Positions 41,776 to 51,717 of a stretch of DNA of 64,000 nt are shown here, one piece after another; position 1 is the first letter of the stretch; every line of letters begins with the position of its first letter. This stretch comes from JBBCJT01 sp037190665. Lineage in GTDB: Bacteria; Pseudomonadota; Alphaproteobacteria; Acetobacterales; Acetobacteraceae. Position numbers and translations under genes: made by a program. The notes under the pieces are model-generated. The model was not told the origin of the DNA and searched no databases. It was given only the letters and a program-made list of their open reading frames with translations. The DNA lies in NCBI GenBank assembly GCA_037190665.1, contig JBBCJT010000030.1, positions 1-64,000 of the forward strand. Reading direction: 5' to 3'.

Positions 41776-43676
41776 CCCTGCCCGATCTCGACCTTCACGA
41801 CACGCTGCCCAAGCTACTCGCGCTGCACGCGCGCGAGCACGGCAGCGAGGTGGCGCTGCGGGAGAAGCGGTTCGGCATCTGGCATTCGGTCACCTGGCGC
41901 GACTATGCCGCGCGCACCGCCGCCATCGCGCGCGGGCTGCGCACGATCGGGATCGGGCCGGGCGACGTGGTCGGGCTGATCGGCGACAATCGGCCCGACT
42001 GGGTGATGGGCGAGATCGCGGCGCATGCGGCGGGCGCGATGTCGCTCGGCGTCTATCGCGACGCGCTGGACGAGGAGGTGGCCTACCTGCTCGCCCATGC
42101 CGGCGCGAAGCTCGTCTTCGCCGAGGACGAGGAGCAGGTGGACAAGCTGCTCAACATCTCCGACCGCGTGCCCGGCCTGCGCCACATCGTCTTCAGCGAC
42201 CCGCGCGGGATGCGCAAGCATGAGGACCCGCGCCTGCTGCCGCTGGAGACGCTGGTCGCGCAGGGCGGTGAAGGCCCGCTCGACGATCTGGCGGCGGCCA
42301 CGCGCGGCGGGGATGTCGCGATCCTCTGCACCACCTCCGGCACCACGGCGAACCCGAAGCTCGCGATGCTGACCGGGGGCGCGCTGCTGCGCCATTGCCG
42401 GTCCTACCTCGCCGCCGATCCCAAGGGACCGGAGGACGAGTACGTCTCCGTCCTGCCGCTGCCGTGGATCATGGAGCAGATCTACGCGCTGGGCTGGGGG
42501 CTGATCACCCGGATGAAGGTGAACTTCGTCGAGGAGCCGGAGACGACGATGGCCGATTTCCGCGAGATCGGCCCGACCTTCGTGCTGCTCGCGCCCCGGG
42601 TGTGGGAGAGCATCGCCGCCGATGTGCGCGCGCGCATCATGGACGCCTCGCCCTTCAAGCGGCGGATGTTCGATCTCGGCATGAAGCTGGGGCTGGACGC
42701 CCTGAAGCAGGGCAAGCGGTCGGCGGCGGCGAATGCGCTGCTGTTCCGCGCGCTGCGCGATCGACTGGGCTTCTCCCGCCTGCGCTCGGCCGCGACGGGC
42801 GGGGCGGCGCTGGGGCCGGACACGTTCCGCTTCTTCCTCGCCCTCGGCGTGCCGCTGCGCCAGCTCTACGGCCAGACGGAACTGCTGGGCGCCTATACCG
42901 TCCACCGGCCGGACGACGTGGATTTCGACACGGTCGGCCATGTCTTCACGCCGGAGATCGAGCTGCGCATCGACGATCCGGACGCGAAGGGGCTGGGCGA
43001 GATCGTGGCGCACCACCCCAACATGTTCTCCGGCTACTGGCGCAACGAGGCGGCGAGCGCGGAGGCGCTGGAGGATGGCTGGCTGCGCACCGGCGATGCC
43101 GGCTTCCTCGACAGGCGTGGCCATCTGGTGGTGATCGACCGCATCCGCGACATGGCCCGCACCGCGGGCGGCGCGCGGTTCAGCCCGCAATACGTCGAGA
43201 ACAAGCTGAAGTTCAGCCCCTATGTCGCCGAAGCGGTGGTGCTGGGCGACGGGCGCGACTTCCTCTCCGCGATGATCTGCATCCGCTACTCGATCCTGTC
43301 GAAATGGGCGGAGAAGCGGCGCATCGCCTTCACCACCTATTCCGACCTCGCCTCCAGGCCCGAGGTGTACGAGCTGATCCGCCGCGAGGTGGAGGCGGTG
43401 AACGCCACCCTGCCCGAGGCGCAGCGCATCGCCCGCTTCCTGCTGCTGTACAAGGAGCTGGACGCCGATGACGGGGAGCTGACCCGCACCCGCAAGGTCC
43501 GCCGCGGCGTGATCGGCGAACGCTACGGCGAGATCATCGAGGGCATCTATGCCGGGCGGGAGGCGATCCCGGTCGACACCACTATCACCTTCCAGGACGG
43601 CAGCAAGCAGCGCATCCGCACCACGCTGAAGGTGATCGACCTGCACCCCGCCGCCCGGCTGGAGCGCGCCGCATGA
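41772..43676 (+). CDS. Long-chain-type acyl-CoA ligase (AMP-binding)
   Basis: This 634-residue ANL-superfamily ligase has the motif CTTSGTTANPKLAML near residue 180, YGQTELLGAY near 370, and the GWLRTGDAGFLDRRGHLVVI hinge. The long C-terminal domain is of the long-chain FACS type. It is inserted between livG and livH with ATGA overlaps on both sides, so uptake and CoA activation are translated together. The substrate is probably a fatty or aromatic acid brought in by the transporter rather than an amino acid; this is inference from context. Confidence 0.9.
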   Translation: MTLPDLDLHDTLPKLLALHAREHGSEVALREKRFGIWHSVTWRDYAARTAAIARGLRTIGIGPGDVVGLIGDNRPDWVMGEIAAHAAGAMSLGVYRDALDEEVAYLLAHAGAKLVFAEDEEQVDKLLNISDRVPGLRHIVFSDPRGMRKHEDPRLLPLETLVAQGGEGPLDDLAAATRGGDVAILCTTSGTTANPKLAMLTGGALLRHCRSYLAADPKGPEDEYVSVLPLPWIMEQIYALGWGLITRMKVNFVEEPETTMADFREIGPTFVLLAPRVWESIAADVRARIMDASPFKRRMFDLGMKLGLDALKQGKRSAAANALLFRALRDRLGFSRLRSAATGGAALGPDTFRFFLALGVPLRQLYGQTELLGAYTVHRPDDVDFDTVGHVFTPEIELRIDDPDAKGLGEIVAHHPNMFSGYWRNEAASAEALEDGWLRTGDAGFLDRRGHLVVIDRIRDMARTAGGARFSPQYVENKLKFSPYVAEAVVLGDGRDFLSAMICIRYSILSKWAEKRRIAFTTYSDLASRPEVYELIRREVEAVNATLPEAQRIARFLLLYKELDADDGELTRTRKVRRGVIGERYGEIIEGIYAGREAIPVDTTITFQDGSKQRIRTTLKVIDLHPAARLERAA

Positions 43677-44566
43677 ACTGGACCCTGCTGCTGCAGCTCG
43701 TGCTCAACGGGCTGATCGTCGGCGCGCTGTACGGCGTGGTCGCGATGTCCTTCGTGCTGATCTACAAGGCATCGCAGGTGGTGAACTTCGCGCAGGGCGA
43801 GTTCCTGCTGATCGGCGCCTGGGCGTGCTGGTGGCTGCTGACGACGTGGCAGTTGCCCTTCATCTGGGGCTTCCTGCTCACGCTCGTGTTTATGACGCTG
43901 TTCGGCATCGCGCTGGAACGCATCGTGCTGCGGCCATTGATCGGGGAACCCATCGTCAGCGTCATCATGGTGACGATCGGCCTGTCGATCGTCTTCCAGG
44001 CGCTGATGAAGTGGATGTTCGGCGTGTTCGCCCAGCCCTTCCCGCCGATCTTCACCACCCAGCGGATCAATATCCTCGGCCTCGAGGTGCAGACCGTCTA
44101 TCTGCTGTCGATCGCGATCTCGGCGGTGATCCTCGGCGTGTTCGCCTGGTTCTTCCGCGCCACCAGGTACGGTCTCGCGATGCGGGCCACGGCCTTCGAC
44201 CAGCAGGCCGCGCAGTCCCTAGGCGTGCCGGTGCGGCAGGTCTTCGCCATGTCCTGGGCGATCAGCGCGGTGGTCTCCGCCGTGGCGGGCGTGGTGGTGG
44301 GCGTGGTGAACGGCGTGTCCTCGGCGCTGTCCTTCTACGGCATCAAGGTGTTCCCGGCCGTGATCCTCGGCGGGCTCGATTCCATCCTCGGCGCGGTGCT
44401 CGGCGGGCTGATCGTGGGCGTGCTGGAGAACACGGCCGAATTCGTGGACAGCCAGTTCCTGCACTGGGGCAATATGTATCAGGTCGCGCCCTTCTACGTG
44501 CTGATCCTGATCCTGATGATCCGCCCCTACGGGCTGTTCGGCACCAAGGACATCGAGCGGGTATGA
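43673..44566 (+). CDS. livH: Branched-chain-type ABC transporter permease LivH
   Basis: This 297-residue inner-membrane permease has about eight helices and the LivH patterns NGLIVGALYGVVAMSFVLIYKAS and VNFAQGEFL near the N-terminus. The C-terminal half carries GLDSILGAVLGGLIVGVLEN, the EAA-like loop. It overlaps both neighbours by ATGA. It forms the transmembrane pore with LivM and is driven by LivG and LivF. Confidence 0.94.
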   Translation: MNWTLLLQLVLNGLIVGALYGVVAMSFVLIYKASQVVNFAQGEFLLIGAWACWWLLTTWQLPFIWGFLLTLVFMTLFGIALERIVLRPLIGEPIVSVIMVTIGLSIVFQALMKWMFGVFAQPFPPIFTTQRINILGLEVQTVYLLSIAISAVILGVFAWFFRATRYGLAMRATAFDQQAAQSLGVPVRQVFAMSWAISAVVSAVAGVVVGVVNGVSSALSFYGIKVFPAVILGGLDSILGAVLGGLIVGVLENTAEFVDSQFLHWGNMYQVAPFYVLILILMIRPYGLFGTKDIERV

Positions 44567-45627
44567 CCGCGCAGACGCCGAGCGGGGATTTCCGCACCTC
44601 CTACCGCGCGGACACGACGATCTTCCCGACGGCGATGAGCCGCAATGCCGCCATCGCCGGCATCGTCCTGCTCGCGCTCACGCCTTTCGTGGCCGACCGC
44701 TACATCCTGTCGCTGATGATCCAGATCGGCATCCTGGGCATCGCGGCACTCGGGCTGAACATCCTGGTCGGCTTCACCGGCCAGATCTCCATCGGCCATT
44801 CGGCCTTCTTCGGCTTCGGCGCCTTCGCATCCGCCTATGCGGTGGAGCACGGCGTGCCGGTGCCGCTCGCGATCGTGTTCGCGGGGGTGGTGACCACGGC
44901 CGTGGGCATGGTCTTCGGCCTGCCGGCGGCGCGGCTGAAACGGCTGTATCTCGCCATCGCCACGCTCGCGGCGCAGTTCATCCTGGAGGATTTCTTCGCC
45001 CGCGCGCAGTGGTTCACCGGCGGTGTGGCCGGCCGCGTGACCGAGCCGTTCTCCCTGTTCGGCTGGGTCGCCGACCGGGACGAGAGCTATTTCTACGTCG
45101 TGCTCGCCTTCGTCATCATCATGTACCTGATGGCGGCGAACCTGATGCGCACGCGGGACGGGCGCGCGCTGGTGGCGGTGCGGGACCACTACCTCTCCGC
45201 CGAGGTGATGGGCATCAACCTCACCCGCTACCGGACGCTGTCCTTCGGCATCTCCTCCTTCTACGCCGGCATCGCGGGGGCGCTGTACGCGCACTACCTG
45301 CTGTTCGTCTCGGTGGAGGCGTTCACCATCGTCTTCTCCATCCAGTTCCTGGCGATGGCGATCATCGGCGGGCTGGGATCGGTGATGGGCTCGCTGATGG
45401 GCACCGCCTTCATGGTGCTGCTGCCGGAGTTCGTGCAGTGGAGCGTGGAACTGCTGCGCGGCGGCGTGATCGACCGTGCGCTGAAGCTCGCCGACAGCCT
45501 GTCCTACCTGCGCGAGATGGTGATCGGCGCGGTGATCGTGCTGTTCCTGATCTTCGAGCCGGACGGGCTCGCGCATCGCTGGAAACAGATCAAGGCCTAC
45601 TGGAAGCTGTACCCGTTCTCGCATTGA
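44563..45627 (+). CDS. livM: Branched-chain-type ABC transporter permease LivM
   Basis: This 354-residue permease has about ten helices, the typical LGLNILVGFTGQISIGHSAF segment and a C-terminal IIGGLGSVMGSLMGTAF loop. It has a hydrophilic N-terminal extension of about 30 residues, as usual for LivM. It begins in an ATGA overlap with livH and is followed after 79 nt by the binding-protein gene. Confidence 0.94.
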   Translation: MTAQTPSGDFRTSYRADTTIFPTAMSRNAAIAGIVLLALTPFVADRYILSLMIQIGILGIAALGLNILVGFTGQISIGHSAFFGFGAFASAYAVEHGVPVPLAIVFAGVVTTAVGMVFGLPAARLKRLYLAIATLAAQFILEDFFARAQWFTGGVAGRVTEPFSLFGWVADRDESYFYVVLAFVIIMYLMAANLMRTRDGRALVAVRDHYLSAEVMGINLTRYRTLSFGISSFYAGIAGALYAHYLLFVSVEAFTIVFSIQFLAMAIIGGLGSVMGSLMGTAFMVLLPEFVQWSVELLRGGVIDRALKLADSLSYLREMVIGAVIVLFLIFEPDGLAHRWKQIKAYWKLYPFSH

Positions 45628-45706
45628 CGCGGGCGTGCCGCGCCGCCCATCCTGCCGCGCGGAAATGCCGGGAAAATCCGGCAACGAAAGCAAGGGGAGA
45701 CGTTCG

Positions 45707-46987
45707 ATGAGGCTCGTTCCGGCGGTGCTCGGCGCCGCCATCGCGGCCCTTCCGGCCGCGGCACAGCAGCGCATTCCCGTCGGCCACATCGCCGACTTCT
45801 CCGGCGCGACCTCCGATGTCGGCGTGCCCTACGGGCGCGGCGTGGCGGATGCGATGAACTGGATCAACGAGGCGCGCAAGGGCGTGCTCGGCCGCCAGCT
45901 CGCCTTCACCACCTACGACTACGGCTATCAGGCGCCGCGCGCCATCGCCCACTACCAGGCGCTGCAGCGCGAGCGGGTGGTGGCGATCCAGGGCTGGGGC
46001 ACGGCGGATACCGAGGCGCTGGTCACCTTCGTCACCCGCGACCGCATCCCCTATATCAGCGCGTCCTATTCCGCCGCGCTGACGGACCCCACCGGCAAGG
46101 GCGGCCCGCGGTCGGAGAAGGCGGCACCGTTCAACTTCTTCTACGGCCCGTCCTACTCCGATGCGCTGCGCGCGATGCTGCAATGGGCGGCGGATGACTG
46201 GAAGGCGCGCGGCCAGTCCGGCCAGCCCAAATACGTGCACATGGGCGCGAACCACCCCTATCCGAACTCGCCCAAGGCGGCGGGGGAGGAGCGGGCGCGG
46301 GAGCTGGGCTTCGAGGTGCTGCCCGCCATCACCTTCGCGCTGACCCCCGGCGACTACACCGCCCAGTGCCTGACGCTGAAGGAGAGCGGAGCCAACTACG
46401 CCTATCTGGGCAACACCGCCGGGTCCAACATCTCCGTGCTGCGGGCCTGCCAGACCGTCGGCGTCAACGTGCAGTTCCTCGGCAATGTGTGGGGGATGGA
46501 CGAGAACGCCATGAAGGCCGCCGGCACGGCCGCGAACGGCGTGGTCTTCCCGGTGCGCACCGAGACCATCTGGGGCGAGAGCGCGCCGGGCATGGAGACG
46601 ATGCGCCAGATCAGCCGCGTGTCCGACCAGACCGGCAACGCGTATCGGCCCGTGCACTACCTCGCCGGCGTCTGCGCGGTGATGCTGATGGCCGAGGCGA
46701 TGGAGACCGCCGGCGCGAACAACGGCGCGATCGACGGCGTGCGCATCCGCGACGGGTTCTACGCGCGACAGAACTGGGTGCCGAAGGGCACGGAGGGCGT
46801 CTGCGCGCCGTCCAACTTCACCGAGACGGACCATCGCGGCCAGCTTCGCGTCGGCATCTACCGCGCCGAGGTGAAGGGGGCCACGGAAGCAGGCTCCGTG
46901 GACGAGCTGATGCGCAACGGCACCATGGCGATCCGCCGGCTGACGGTGGTGGACCTGCCCCGCAGGCCGGAGTGGATCGGCTGGTAG
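45707..46987 (+). CDS. Branched-chain-type ABC transporter substrate-binding protein
   Basis: This 426-residue periplasmic binding protein of the LivK/HAAT family has a signal peptide ending near AAAQQ (residue 19-20). It begins its mature part with IPVGHIADFSGATSDVG, typical of the hydrophobic-amino-acid and aromatic-acid group. AAGGGGA precedes ATG 45707. It is somewhat longer than amino-acid-binding LivK proteins, as found for binders of aromatic or fatty acids. It supplies the ligand to LivHM. Confidence 0.92.
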   Translation: MRLVPAVLGAAIAALPAAAQQRIPVGHIADFSGATSDVGVPYGRGVADAMNWINEARKGVLGRQLAFTTYDYGYQAPRAIAHYQALQRERVVAIQGWGTADTEALVTFVTRDRIPYISASYSAALTDPTGKGGPRSEKAAPFNFFYGPSYSDALRAMLQWAADDWKARGQSGQPKYVHMGANHPYPNSPKAAGEERARELGFEVLPAITFALTPGDYTAQCLTLKESGANYAYLGNTAGSNISVLRACQTVGVNVQFLGNVWGMDENAMKAAGTAANGVVFPVRTETIWGESAPGMETMRQISRVSDQTGNAYRPVHYLAGVCAVMLMAEAMETAGANNGAIDGVRIRDGFYARQNWVPKGTEGVCAPSNFTETDHRGQLRVGIYRAEVKGATEAGSVDELMRNGTMAIRRLTVVDLPRRPEWIGW

Positions 46988-46994
46988 TGCGGCC

Positions 46995-47828
46995 ATGAGC
47001 GAGGCGCTGGCGGCGGCGCGGCAGATGGATGCCGCCGTCGCGCCCCTGCTCGAGGTCGCCAATGTCGAGGTCGTCTACAACGACGTGATCCTCGTGCTGC
47101 GGGGGCTCAACCTGCATGTGCGGCAGGGCGAGATCGTCGCTTTGCTGGGCGCCAACGGCGCCGGCAAGTCCACCACGCTCAAGGCGATCTCCGGCCTGCT
47201 CAAGACCGAGGACGGCGAGGTGACGCGGGGCGAGATCCGCTTCGCCGGATCGCGCATCGACGGGCTCGACCCCGACATCGTCGTCCGGCGCGGTATCTTC
47301 CAGGTGATGGAGGGGCGGCGGATCATCCAGGACATGACGCCGCTGGAGAACCTCCGCCTCGGCGCCTACACGCGCAGCGACGGCGGGGTGAAGCAGGACC
47401 TGGAGATGGTGCTGTCCTACTTCCCGCGCCTGAGGGAACGCACCGGGCTCGCCGGCTACCTGTCGGGCGGCGAGCAGCAGATGCTCGCGATCGGCCGGGC
47501 GCTGATGGCGCGGCCGAAGCTGATCCTGATGGACGAGCCCTCGATGGGCCTGTCGCCGCTGCTGGTGGGCGAGGTGTTCGGCATCGTCCGGCGGCTGAAC
47601 AAGGAACTCGGCATCACCATCCTGCTGGTGGAGCAGAACGCGCGCATGGCGCTCGGCGTCGCCGACCGGGGCTATGTGATGGAGCAGGGCAAGATCGTGC
47701 TGGACGGCACGGCGGCGGACCTCGCGGACAACGAGGACGTCAAGGAATTCTACCTCGGCGGGCACGGCGCCGACCGCCGGCGTTTCACCAACCTCAAGAG
47801 CTACCGGCGGCGGAAGAGGTGGCTGTAG
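46995..47828 (+). CDS. livF: Branched-chain-type ABC transporter ATPase LivF
   Basis: This 277-residue second ATPase of the importer has Walker A GANGAGKSTT, the LivF-type VMEGRRIIQDMTPLENL segment, the ABC signature YLSGGEQQMLAIGRAL and Walker B ILMDEPSMGL. The protein has roughly 40 extra residues compared with compact LivF proteins, split between an N-terminal stretch and a basic C-terminal tail (YRRRKRWL). It starts 8 nt after the binding-protein stop. Confidence 0.93.
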   Translation: MSEALAAARQMDAAVAPLLEVANVEVVYNDVILVLRGLNLHVRQGEIVALLGANGAGKSTTLKAISGLLKTEDGEVTRGEIRFAGSRIDGLDPDIVVRRGIFQVMEGRRIIQDMTPLENLRLGAYTRSDGGVKQDLEMVLSYFPRLRERTGLAGYLSGGEQQMLAIGRALMARPKLILMDEPSMGLSPLLVGEVFGIVRRLNKELGITILLVEQNARMALGVADRGYVMEQGKIVLDGTAADLADNEDVKEFYLGGHGADRRRFTNLKSYRRRKRWL

Positions 47829-47855
47829 GCACCCGGCGCGCAGGAAGGTGAGGGG

Positions 47856-49061
47856 ATGATCCGCTACTACGACAAGCTCGAGACACGCTCGCCGGACGCG
47901 CGCCGTTCCGCCCAGGCCGTCGCCCTGCCGGGGCTGGTCGCGCATGCGCGGGAGACGGTGCCGCATTACGCGATGCTGTTCGCGCATCTGTCGCCCGACG
48001 CGGGCTTCACCTCGCTGCCGCTGACGCGCAAATCCGACCTCGTCGCGCGCCAGCAGCTCTCGCCGCCCTTCGGGGGCATGGGCGCGGGCGCGGGGCGGCG
48101 GGTGTTCATGTCGCCCGGCCCGATCTTCGAGCCCGAGGGCAACGGCCCGGATGCCTGGCGCTGCGCCCGCGCGCTGCATGCGACCGGCCTGCGCGCCGGC
48201 GACCTGCTGCACAACAGCTTCGCCTATCACTTCACCCCCGCCGGCGTGATGCTGGAGGAAGGCGCGCTCGCGCTCGGCTGCCGCGTATTTCCCGCCGGCA
48301 CCGGCAACACGGAGATGCAGGCCCGCGCGGCGGCGCATCTGCGCCCCGGCGCCTGGACCGGCACGCCGGATTTCCTCAAGGCGATCCTGGAAGCGGGCGA
48401 TGCGGCGGGGCTCGACCTCACCTCCATCCGCCGCGCCCATGTCAGCGGCGGCGCCTTCCTGCCGGCGCTGCGCCAGTACTACGCCGCGCGCGGGCTGACC
48501 GTGATGCAGTCCTATGCCAGCGCCGATTGCGGCGTCATCGCCTACGAGACCGAGGCGCATGAGGGGCTGGTGGTCGATGAGGGCGTGATGCTGGAGATCG
48601 TGCGCCCCGGCACCGGCGACCCGATCCCGGACGGCGAGGTGGGGGAGGTGGTCGTCACCGTCTTCGACACCTCCGCGCCGCTGATCCGCTACGCCACCGG
48701 CGACCTGTCCGCCGTGATGCCGGGCCGTTCGCCGTGCGGACGCACCAACACGCGCATCCGCGGCTGGATGGGCCGCGCCGATCAGGCGGCGAAGGTGAAG
48801 GGGATGTTCGTCCGCCCCGAGCAGATCGCCACCCTCGCGCGCGCCTTCCCGCAGGCCGGCCGCATGCGGCTGGTGGTGGCGCAGGATGCGGGCGCGGATG
48901 CGATGACGCTGCGCGTGGAAGCGGCGGACGGGTCGATGGCCGAGGCGCTGGCCACGCGCTTGCAGGCGCTGACCAACCTGCGCGGCGCGGTGCAGATCGT
49001 GCCGCCCGGCAGCCTGCCGAACGACGGCAAGGTGATCGACGACACCCGGCCCGTGGGCTGA
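47856..49061 (+). CDS. Phenylacetate-CoA-ligase-like protein (PaaK family)
   Basis: This 401-residue AMP-binding protein resembles the PaaK family: LPLTRKSDLVARQ near residue 55, HNSFAYHFTPAG, and MQSYASADCGVIAYE in the adenine-binding position. The late catalytic-type Lys is in LPNDGKVIDDTR. It has no long-chain FACS features. It follows livF by 27 nt and abuts the next ligase gene (TGATG), giving three CoA ligases in one transport operon. An aromatic acid substrate is plausible but unproven. Confidence 0.87.
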   Translation: MIRYYDKLETRSPDARRSAQAVALPGLVAHARETVPHYAMLFAHLSPDAGFTSLPLTRKSDLVARQQLSPPFGGMGAGAGRRVFMSPGPIFEPEGNGPDAWRCARALHATGLRAGDLLHNSFAYHFTPAGVMLEEGALALGCRVFPAGTGNTEMQARAAAHLRPGAWTGTPDFLKAILEAGDAAGLDLTSIRRAHVSGGAFLPALRQYYAARGLTVMQSYASADCGVIAYETEAHEGLVVDEGVMLEIVRPGTGDPIPDGEVGEVVVTVFDTSAPLIRYATGDLSAVMPGRSPCGRTNTRIRGWMGRADQAAKVKGMFVRPEQIATLARAFPQAGRMRLVVAQDAGADAMTLRVEAADGSMAEALATRLQALTNLRGAVQIVPPGSLPNDGKVIDDTRPVG

Positions 49062-50659
49062 TGCTGCCGCGCGCCGACAGCTACGAGGCGATGCTGGCCG
49101 CGTTCCGCTGGGATATCCCGGCGCGGCTGAACATGGGCGTGGAGGTCTGCGACCGCTGGGCGGACGGCACCGGCCGGCTCGCGCTGCTGCATGTCCAGCC
49201 GGACGGCCGTACCGAGGAATGGAGCTTCGACACGCTGCGCGATGCCTCCAACCGGCTCGCCAACGTGCTGCGTGCGCATGGCGTGAAGCGGGGGGATCGT
49301 GTCGGCATCCTGCTGCCGCAATGCCCCGAGACGGCGGTCGCGCATATCGCCGCCTACAAGCTCGGCGCCATCGCCCTGCCGCTGTTCGTGCTGTTCGGGG
49401 AGGACGCGCTCGCCTACCGGCTGTCGGATGCCGGCGCGCTGGCGCTGATCACCGACAGCGCCGGCCTCGCCAAGCTCGCCGCGATCCATACGCGCCTGCC
49501 GGAGCTGCGGGTGGTGCTGTCCATCGACGGCGGCGATGCGCGGGACCTGCACGCGGAAAGCGCGCGTGCGTCGGCGCATTTCACACCGGAGGATACGGAG
49601 GCCGACGACCCGGCGGTGCTGATCTACACCTCCGGCACCACCGGCCCGCCCAAGGGCGCGCTGCATGCGCATCGCGTGCTGCGCGGGCATCTGCCGGGCG
49701 TGGAGATGCCGCATGACCTGTTCCCGCAACCGGGCGACCGGATGTGGACGCCGGCGGACTGGGCCTGGATCGGCGGGCTGCTGGATGTGCTGCTGCCGTC
49801 GCTGTTCCATGGCGTGCCGGTCGTCGCGCACCGGATGGCGAAGTTCGACCCCGATGCCGCCTTCGCGCTGATCGCGCGCCATGGCGTGCGCAACGCCTTC
49901 CTGCCGCCCACTGCCCTGAAGATGCTCCGCACCGGCCGCCCCGCGCCCGGGCTCGCGCTGCGCTCCGTCGGCAGCGGCGGGGAGACGCTGGGGCCGGAGC
50001 TGCTCGACTGGGGCCGCGCGACGCTGGGTGTCGCGATCAACGAGTTCTACGGCCAGACCGAATGCAACCTCACCGTCTCCTCCTGCGGCGTGCTGTTTCC
50101 CGCACGGCCCGGCTGGATCGGCCGCGCCGTGCCGGGGCACCAAGTCGCGGTCGTGGATGCGGACGGGCAGGAGGTGCCGCCGGGCACGCTCGGCACCATC
50201 GCGGTGCGCCGGCCCGATCCGGTGATGTTCCTCGGCTACTGGAAGCAGCCGGAGGCGACGGCGGCGAAGTTCGCGGGCGACTGGCTGCTGACCGGCGATA
50301 CCGGGGAGATGGACGCGGATGGCTGGGTCCGCTTCGTCGGCCGCGACGATGACGTGATCACCTCCGCCGGCTACCGGATCGGCCCGGGCGAGATCGAGGA
50401 CTGCCTGCTGAAGCACCCCGCCGTGGCCATGGCCGCCGTGGTGGGCGTGGCGGATGCGCTGCGCACGGAGCGGGTGAAGGCGTTCGTGGTGCTCGCCCCC
50501 GGGCACGAAGCGAGCGAGGCGCTGGGACGCGAGCTGCAGGACTTCGTCCGTGCCCGCGCGGCCGCGCACGCCTATCCGCGCGAGGTCGCCTTCGTGGAGG
50601 CCCTGCCCATGACGGCGACCGGCAAGATCATGCGCGGCGAGCTGCGGCGGCAGGGCTGA
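49061..50659 (+). CDS. Acyl-CoA synthetase (AMP-binding)
   Basis: This 532-residue medium-chain or acetyl-CoA-synthetase-like ligase has the YTSGTTGPPKGALHAH motif near residue 190, EFYGQTECNLTV near 327, and WLLTGDTGEMDADGWVRFVG. The C-terminal PMTATGKIMRGELR carries the catalytic Lys. The start ATG 49061 overlaps the stop of the PaaK-like gene by one base. It is the last gene of the liv-type operon and is followed by a palindromic repeat. Confidence 0.9.
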   Translation: MLPRADSYEAMLAAFRWDIPARLNMGVEVCDRWADGTGRLALLHVQPDGRTEEWSFDTLRDASNRLANVLRAHGVKRGDRVGILLPQCPETAVAHIAAYKLGAIALPLFVLFGEDALAYRLSDAGALALITDSAGLAKLAAIHTRLPELRVVLSIDGGDARDLHAESARASAHFTPEDTEADDPAVLIYTSGTTGPPKGALHAHRVLRGHLPGVEMPHDLFPQPGDRMWTPADWAWIGGLLDVLLPSLFHGVPVVAHRMAKFDPDAAFALIARHGVRNAFLPPTALKMLRTGRPAPGLALRSVGSGGETLGPELLDWGRATLGVAINEFYGQTECNLTVSSCGVLFPARPGWIGRAVPGHQVAVVDADGQEVPPGTLGTIAVRRPDPVMFLGYWKQPEATAAKFAGDWLLTGDTGEMDADGWVRFVGRDDDVITSAGYRIGPGEIEDCLLKHPAVAMAAVVGVADALRTERVKAFVVLAPGHEASEALGRELQDFVRARAAAHAYPREVAFVEALPMTATGKIMRGELRRQG

Positions 50660-50671
50660 AACTGCGCCTTG

Positions 50672-50808
50672 TCCCCTCTCCCGCCTGGCGGGAGAGGGAG
50701 GGGCCCGCGCTTGTGCGGGAGGGTGAGGGGGCCGGAGCGGCGAAACCTCATCGTGATCCGGATGGACGCACCCTCACCCCGGCCCTCTCCCGCATGCGGG
50801 AGAGGGAG
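50672..50808. repeat. Intergenic palindromic element, copy C
   Basis: The left palindrome has arms CCCTCTCCCGC and complement around TG (about 50675-50698). It is followed by GAGGGGCCCGCGCTTGTGCG and GGGTGAGGG. The complementary CCCTCACCCC and a second CCCTCTCCCGC palindrome close the element on the right (to about 50808). The outer stretches can pair with each other, so the whole element may fold into one branched structure. It closely resembles copy D at 56521. Confidence 0.82.
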
Positions 50809-50858
50809 AAGCGGCGCGGACCCCCCGAACCTGCGCGCCGCGATCGCGTTCTGCGCCT

Positions 50859-51689
50859 ATGGCGATCCGCATCGGCATCTCCGGCTGGCTCTATGCGCCG
50901 TGGCGCGGGGATTTCTATCCCGAGGGCCTGCGCCAGGCCGATGAACTGCACCATGCCAGCCGCCAGTTCCCGACGATCGAGATCAACGGCACGTTCTACT
51001 CGCTGAAGAAGCCGGCCGACTTCGCGAAGTGGCGGGAGGCGGTGCCGCGCCGCTTCGTCTTCGCGGTGAAGGGCTCGCGCTACATCACCCACATCCTGCG
51101 CCTGCGCGATGCGGAGGCGGCGCTGGGGCGGTTCTTCGCGCAGGGCGTGCTGGACCTCGGCCCGGCGCTCGGCCCCATCCTCTGGCAGTTGCCGCCGAAT
51201 TTCCGCTTCGATGCGGAGCGGCTCGACGGCTTCCTCGGTCTGCTGCCGCGCACCGCCCATGCCGCCGCGAAACTCGCGGGCCTGCGCGCATCCGGCCCCG
51301 ACCGCCGCCTGCGCCACGCCTTCGAGGTCCGGCACGACAGCTTCCGGGACGAGGCGTGGATCGCGCTGCTGCGCCGGCATCGCGTCGGCTCCGTCGTGGC
51401 GGACTCGGTCGACTGGCCGTGCCTGTGGGATGTCACGTCCGACTTCGTCTATATGCGCCTGCACGGATCGGAGGAGCTGTACGCCAGCGGCTACGACCGC
51501 CGCGCGCTCGATCGCTGGGCGCGGCGGGTGCGCGCCTGGGCGGAGGGCGGCGAGCCGCGCGTGCGCCATGCCGGCCCGCCCGCGCCCCATCGCCGCCGCC
51601 GCGACGTGTTCGTCTACTTCGACAACGACAAGAAGGTGCGTGCGCCGAAGGATGCGCATGCCCTCGCGGAGCGCCTCGGCCTCGCCTAG
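50859..51689 (+). CDS. DUF72 family protein (YecE-like)
   Basis: This 276-residue TIM-barrel-like DUF72 protein is recognisable from the start IGISGWLYAPWRGDFYPEGL, the EINGTFYSLKKPADFAKW region and the late YFDNDKK. The family is widespread and its reaction is unknown. It starts at ATG 50859 without a strong ribosome site, 50 nt after repeat copy C. It is followed by the leucine-catabolic genes on the same strand with a 28-nt gap, but there is no evident functional link. Confidence 0.92.
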   Translation: MAIRIGISGWLYAPWRGDFYPEGLRQADELHHASRQFPTIEINGTFYSLKKPADFAKWREAVPRRFVFAVKGSRYITHILRLRDAEAALGRFFAQGVLDLGPALGPILWQLPPNFRFDAERLDGFLGLLPRTAHAAAKLAGLRASGPDRRLRHAFEVRHDSFRDEAWIALLRRHRVGSVVADSVDWPCLWDVTSDFVYMRLHGSEELYASGYDRRALDRWARRVRAWAEGGEPRVRHAGPPAPHRRRRDVFVYFDNDKKVRAPKDAHALAERLGLA

Positions 51690-51717
51690 ACTGCATGCCG
51701 AAGGGATGGGAACCGCC

